Positions 32,217 through 35,764 of a stretch of 35,764 nt of DNA are shown in pieces (within the stretch, counting starts at the first letter, position 1; each line of letters starts with the position of its first letter). Source of the DNA: UBA2450 sp045226015 (GTDB lineage Bacteria > Bacillota_I > Bacilli_A > RFN20 > CAG-826); assembly GCA_045226015.1 (NCBI GenBank), contig JBGVBY010000002.1:1-35764 (forward strand), written 5' to 3'. A program made the position numbers and the translations under genes. The notes below the pieces were generated by a model, which saw nothing but the letters and a program-made list of their open reading frames with translations, made no database searches and was not told the origin of the DNA.

Positions 32217-32240
32217 GTAAATATGATAGCAAAAAAATAA

Positions 32241-32268
32241 ATGGACCGACACATTTGTATCAGTCCAT
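32241..32268 (-). terminator. terminator of the large lipoprotein gene
   Basis: Nine-pair stem ATGGACCGA/TCAGTCCAT (one G-U on minus RNA), 10-base loop, followed on minus by TTATTTTTTT. Six bases after the stop at 32274. Sister of the terminator at 31481-31503. Confidence 0.88.
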
Positions 32269-32273
32269 TATTA

Positions 32274-35200
32274 TTAATTCTGAATTGGAACATCTCCGTT
32301 ACTACAATGAACAACTGTTGCAGGAACATTGTGATTCCAATCAATATTATGTAGGCCATCAGCATCGTAGTGATAGTTCACTTGTTTAAAAATATTTAAT
32401 TGAATGGCGTTCCATTCTTCCATCGTTCCCTCAAAATTGATTGTTTCTAAAGATTCGCAGCCATAAAACGCTGCACAGTAGATGGTTTCAACGTTTTTAG
32501 GAATGGTGATTTCTTCTAATGACCTGCAGAAGGAGAATGCATCTCTACCAATTGTTTTTAAACTCTGTGGCAATGTAACAGATGTTAAATTTACACATCC
32601 AGCAACAAATTGATCAGGAAGACTCTCAACATTAGAGTTAACTATCACTTCTTCCAACCCTTCGTTAACGCCAAATACACGATAAAGTAGATATTCGTAA
32701 TTATTTTGTTCGTATTCTTTATCATGTGTCGCTCCATTAATGACAAAAGTATTTGTCGCGTTATTATAAGTTTCGCTATAGCCATTGCTTTGCATTGGAT
32801 TAGACCAGGTAGTGATACCTTCTCCAAAAGTGATACTTCTAAGACTCGTTCCTAATGTCAAGAAGCAAGTAGTAACAGAATCAGGAATATCAATCGCAAC
32901 AGCGTTTTCTGCACTAAGCGAGAGATATTCTAAGTTACTGCCTTCTTCAAAACTAATATTTTTCGCAGATGTTTTTTGGCCGTAGATATTCTTCACACTA
33001 TTAGGGAATGTGATACTTTCAAGCACTCCGTATGGGCTTTCTAATAAATAAGATTTTCTAATATCTCTAATATTGTTACCTAAAACAACGTTTTTAATAG
33101 TAGCTTCCACTGGTGGCTTATCTGAGAAAGTTGTAATTCCATAAGTGTCTTTTACAGTACCAAGGCCTAAGACCGCTCTGACTCCACCATTGCAATCACC
33201 TGTTAAAGCGGTGACATCGAAATGCAATGTTTGATTTGTGTTGGAGATATTCTTAACAAGTTTAAAATAGTTAATTTGATCAACGCGGGAAGTAACATAA
33301 CTATTAACAACAGTTGGGTCTATGATGTTGGATCCTTTCGTTCCTGGGAGATTATCACCCAAGAAAGTTCCATCTTCACCAATACTGAAGTCAAACCAAC
33401 GATCATTGACTCCATTAAATACTGGGTATGCTTCTTCCCATGACTCAGGAATGGATAAGTTGTTCTTTTGACAGTGATAATTAGCATAAATGCCATTATC
33501 ATGAAGTGTGACATCGATGGAATCTGGAATTGTTAATGTATTAATATATCCAGTTTGTAAAAATTGAGTAGGAATAGTATTAGCGAGTCCAACACAAGTA
33601 ACCTCGTTTAAATTATCCATACTTACTTTGTAATTTAAATCTCCAACTGTGAAATATATTGGATTGGTGTTTTCACTAATGATATGAGTTCTTTCTACTT
33701 TATAACCTTTGAGATTCTGTAGGTTGTCATAGTAATCCATGTCGTGGAAAACACCGTCATTAATTAGTATCTCTCTATCACGTGGTTTCTCAGGCACTGC
33801 GATTAAGAAGAAATCGTTATCTCCGCGAGCTTTTAGGTAGACGCGTCCATCCTCTTTGACATTATAATAGTTTTTATTTCCTTCGTAGGAAAGAATAGGC
33901 ATCTCTGAGCTACGTAGATCAAAGCAATCAAATTTGATTGCTGGCATATCAATCGCGGTAAGACTTGGCCAGTCTTCGTCTAGATAAAGATATTTAACAC
34001 TATCAGGAACATAAATTGATTCAACTTCATTGTAATCTAATCTTTGCACTGAGGTATCTAATGAAGTTGCGTATGAAGTAGCTTGTAAATGGACTCCTCG
34101 AACATCTAATTCTTTTACTCCGGAGTAATTTTTAAAGATAAACTTTGATGGAATTGTGACATTTTGAGTATTTGGGACTGCAGTAATAATGGCGAAATCT
34201 TTATATTCTGTTGGTTCCCAGTATTCCATAAAGGTCGCTTCAACCAAAAGAGCTTGATAACCGTTATGTTCGTGTGCGGCTTGGATTAAAAAGTTACAGA
34301 TTTGATTATCCTCGTCAATAATTCTATCTGACCATCCCGCCATTTCCACGAGCGATGAAGTCATCATTCCATATAAATATTTATAGAAATCAAGATATCC
34401 CTCTTGAGAATTACAAGTATAAACTTCGTTATCACCAAAAACGACATTGTTAACACCAACATATCCATATTCTATGGTTCTTGTTCTTTCATCACTTAGT
34501 GATGCTTTCATATTACCGGTTCCACCATGTAAGAATTGAATTTCTTGAATTTCAATCCTCGAATAATAATCTTCATCAAATCCTAATTCAAGAAGCATGG
34601 AGATTTTTGAAACCCATTGTCCACCTTCAAAGGTAGTAGTCACTGAACATTGGTATTCACCATTGCCTTCGTTATAGACAACAAATGTGTCTAACCAGGA
34701 TAGATATAAGACTAGATCTACGAATGAATCGCGGTTTTCGTTATAAACAGTAGCCTCTAAAGAGACGTTTTTGTAATCAATTAGTTCAATTTCATCTTTA
34801 AAGATGGCGCTTCTATAACTCTTGTTTGTCACATGTCTAGAAGTAGTATCTTTCTTTGTTTCAAAAGCTAATAACACAAGAGAGGTATTTTCCTCTAATG
34901 CGGGAATTGAGGCAGTTTCAACATAACCGCATGTTGAACACGTTCTTTGTTTTGTTCCTTCAACACCAACTGTTGGTTGATTGGTTGTTACCCACGCACC
35001 AAAAGTGTGGGCACCTTCATCCTTTTTATCCCCACAACTGCATTCGTGCCAGTGATTAGTAGCGTCATGTGACCAGGTATCGGAATAATGATGTGTGTGT
35101 CCAGTTGGATTAATACTGACATTTTTACGGTAATCGCATACAGAACAAATATAATGTCCACTTCCATATGTGGTTTCACCAGCTGGTACATCAACTATTA

Positions 35201-35399
35201 AATCGTCAAAATCATGGGAAGCCTTATCTGATATTTCGTTGCACCCCATACATTCATGCCAATGATAACTATCATTGCTAGACCATTCACTAGAAAATTG
35301 ATGTGTGTGTCCAGGATTAGTAGGTTCTGAGTTAGTGCCGCATCCAGAAAGAATAAAAGAAAATAAAATAGGCAAGGCCATCAATAGTTTGCTTCTCAT
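32274..35399 (-). CDS. large surface lipoprotein with His/Cys repeats and BspA-type LRR
   Basis: About 1041 residues. Lipoprotein signal peptide MRSKLLMALPILFSFILSGC with lipobox cysteine C20. Two repeats of about 75 residues follow (roughly 28-165), each with HTH-x-[FY]-S-x2-WS, HWHEC-x-CG-like and later CS-x-C(D/G)Y pairs, resembling metal-binding knuckles common in gut Bacillota surface proteins. A long middle part (about 170-900) is beta-rich with no recognised domain. The C-terminal about 100 residues hold LRR_5/BspA repeats of 22-23 residues (FVAGCVNLTSVTLPQSLKTIG, AFSFCRSLEEITIPKNVETI, AFYGCESLETINFEG). Adhesion is likely. GGAGG precedes the ATG at 35399 by six bases; a TTG at 35405 is too close to it. 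Confidence 0.9.
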   Translation of the reverse strand: MRSKLLMALPILFSFILSGCGTNSEPTNPGHTHQFSSEWSSNDSYHWHECMGCNEISDKASHDFDDLIVDVPAGETTYGSGHYICSVCDYRKNVSINPTGHTHHYSDTWSHDATNHWHECSCGDKKDEGAHTFGAWVTTNQPTVGVEGTKQRTCSTCGYVETASIPALEENTSLVLLAFETKKDTTSRHVTNKSYRSAIFKDEIELIDYKNVSLEATVYNENRDSFVDLVLYLSWLDTFVVYNEGNGEYQCSVTTTFEGGQWVSKISMLLELGFDEDYYSRIEIQEIQFLHGGTGNMKASLSDERTRTIEYGYVGVNNVVFGDNEVYTCNSQEGYLDFYKYLYGMMTSSLVEMAGWSDRIIDEDNQICNFLIQAAHEHNGYQALLVEATFMEYWEPTEYKDFAIITAVPNTQNVTIPSKFIFKNYSGVKELDVRGVHLQATSYATSLDTSVQRLDYNEVESIYVPDSVKYLYLDEDWPSLTAIDMPAIKFDCFDLRSSEMPILSYEGNKNYYNVKEDGRVYLKARGDNDFFLIAVPEKPRDREILINDGVFHDMDYYDNLQNLKGYKVERTHIISENTNPIYFTVGDLNYKVSMDNLNEVTCVGLANTIPTQFLQTGYINTLTIPDSIDVTLHDNGIYANYHCQKNNLSIPESWEEAYPVFNGVNDRWFDFSIGEDGTFLGDNLPGTKGSNIIDPTVVNSYVTSRVDQINYFKLVKNISNTNQTLHFDVTALTGDCNGGVRAVLGLGTVKDTYGITTFSDKPPVEATIKNVVLGNNIRDIRKSYLLESPYGVLESITFPNSVKNIYGQKTSAKNISFEEGSNLEYLSLSAENAVAIDIPDSVTTCFLTLGTSLRSITFGEGITTWSNPMQSNGYSETYNNATNTFVINGATHDKEYEQNNYEYLLYRVFGVNEGLEEVIVNSNVESLPDQFVAGCVNLTSVTLPQSLKTIGRDAFSFCRSLEEITIPKNVETIYCAAFYGCESLETINFEGTMEEWNAIQLNIFKQVNYHYDADGLHNIDWNHNVPATVVHCSNGDVPIQN

Positions 35400-35557
35400 A
35401 ATCAACCTCCAATTTCAAAAATTACAGATTTTGTCTATAAATATTATCGCACAAACGCACGACTATTAGTAGAAAAAGTGTCCTTACCATAATCTACCAT
35501 TTTTGGACTAATGCCAAAACAGCACTATTAAAAAAGATAGATACAATTAAAAGAAAA
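35400..35557. other. intergenic region upstream of the lipoprotein gene
   Basis: AT-rich; holds the GGAGG site and probably the lipoprotein promoter (a TGCGATAAT extended -10-like sequence on minus near 35438-35446), but no ORF or clear operator. Confidence 0.4.
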
Positions 35558-35585
35558 AAGGCTAATACCATTTGGTATTAACCTT
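35558..35585 (-). terminator. terminator of the tRNA-Asn/tRNA-Glu cluster
   Basis: Twelve-pair stem AAGGCTAATACC/GGTATTAACCTT (one G-U on minus RNA), loop of 4, followed on minus by TTTTTTCTTTT. 12 bases after the tRNA-Glu CCA. Confidence 0.93.
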
Positions 35586-35597
35586 CAATTTTTAAGT

Positions 35598-35674
35598 TGG
35601 TGACCTGTATGGGATTCGAACCCATGAATGCCACCGTGAAAGGGTGGTGAGTTAAGCCGCTTCTCCAACAGGCC
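35598..35674 (-). tRNA. tRNA-Glu (anticodon TTC)
   Basis: A 77-base cloverleaf with encoded CCA. Acceptor GGCCTGT/ACAGGTC, anticodon stem CCACC/GGTGG with loop CTTTCAC (TTC), T loop TTCGAAT. Last gene of the cluster before the terminator. Confidence 0.95.
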
Positions 35675-35679
35675 AACAG

Positions 35680-35755
35680 TGGCGCCTACCGAGGGACTCG
35701 AACCCACGACCGATCGGTTAACAGCCGATAGCTCTACCGACTGAGCTAGGTAGGC
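35680..35755 (-). tRNA. tRNA-Asn (anticodon GTT)
   Basis: A 76-base cloverleaf with encoded CCA. Acceptor GCCTACC/GGTAGGC, D stem GCTC/GAGC, anticodon stem ATCGG/CCGAT with loop CTGTTAA (GTT). Five bases upstream of tRNA-Glu; the cluster probably continues beyond the right edge. Confidence 0.96.
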
Positions 35756-35764
35756 AACACTACG

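Noticed and set aside
32252..32254. Upstream GTG start for the acetyltransferase
   Set aside because: It lies inside the terminator of the preceding gene; the ATG at 32216 begins with a typical N-terminus.
1..35764. UGA read as tryptophan (Mollicutes code)
   Set aside because: Several full-length genes end in TGA (csoR, transporter-amidase), no internal TGA is needed, and the tRNA-Trp anticodon is CCA.
1..35764. CRISPR arrays, insertion sequences, phage genes, riboswitches
   Set aside because: No regularly spaced repeats, transposase or integrase motifs, or recognisable riboswitch cores were found on either strand.

Overview
The window reads as chromosome of a low-GC, anaerobic, fermentative bacterium of the Bacillota/Mycoplasmatota side of the tree, probably an uncultured gut-type Bacilli lineage close to the Mollicutes. 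This is inferred from AT-rich sequence, pyruvate:ferredoxin oxidoreductase, a ClpB without its N-terminal domain under a perfect CIRCE element (an arrangement known from mycoplasmas), a fused ABC-FtsX exporter and a large lipoprotein with His/Cys-rich repeats and BspA-type leucine-rich repeats. The genetic code is standard: genes end in TGA as well as TAA/TAG, Trp is TGG, and the tRNA-Trp has anticodon CCA. No mobile element, CRISPR array or rRNA was seen, and no gene-free stretch exceeds 300 bases.

Left part (1-9600, nearly all minus strand): the 5' part of uvrA runs off the left edge; then tRNA-Pro (plus), a P-loop kinase, two small unknown proteins flanking nifJ/PFOR, and a tight operon acyl-ACP thioesterase - cysteine synthase - PAP2 phosphatase - aquaporin. 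Middle (9600-17000): clpB with CIRCE stands back to back with a copper operon (CsoR operator, csoR, copA). copA carries a C-terminal CopZ-like domain that has its own ribosome binding site and ATG inside the reading frame. copA ends exactly against a convergent two-component system, a LytS-type kinase with a SARP-like response regulator.

Surface polysaccharide region (17168-24094): a HAD phosphatase, four glycosyltransferases and a Wzx-type flippase in three transcription units; no polymerase or initiating transferase is visible. Next comes a one-piece ABC-FtsX exporter.

Right part (26500-35764): an unusual 710-residue fusion of a VUT/YhhQ-type (queuosine-precursor) transporter with an amidase-signature hydrolase that keeps its whole catalytic triad; tRNA-Trp; yqeY; a translationally coupled pair of class-3-like aldehyde dehydrogenase and YhhN/lysoplasmalogenase-like membrane protein, which could form an alkenyl-lipid (plasmalogen) breakdown module; a Vat-like xenobiotic acetyltransferase; the large lipoprotein; and tRNA-Glu and tRNA-Asn at the right edge.

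Strong Shine-Dalgarno sites precede about half of the transcription-unit first genes. Most of the others have a -10-like hexamer only 6-10 bases before the start codon, suggesting leaderless or almost leaderless mRNAs. Gene identities rest on motif recognition by eye; no database search was run.
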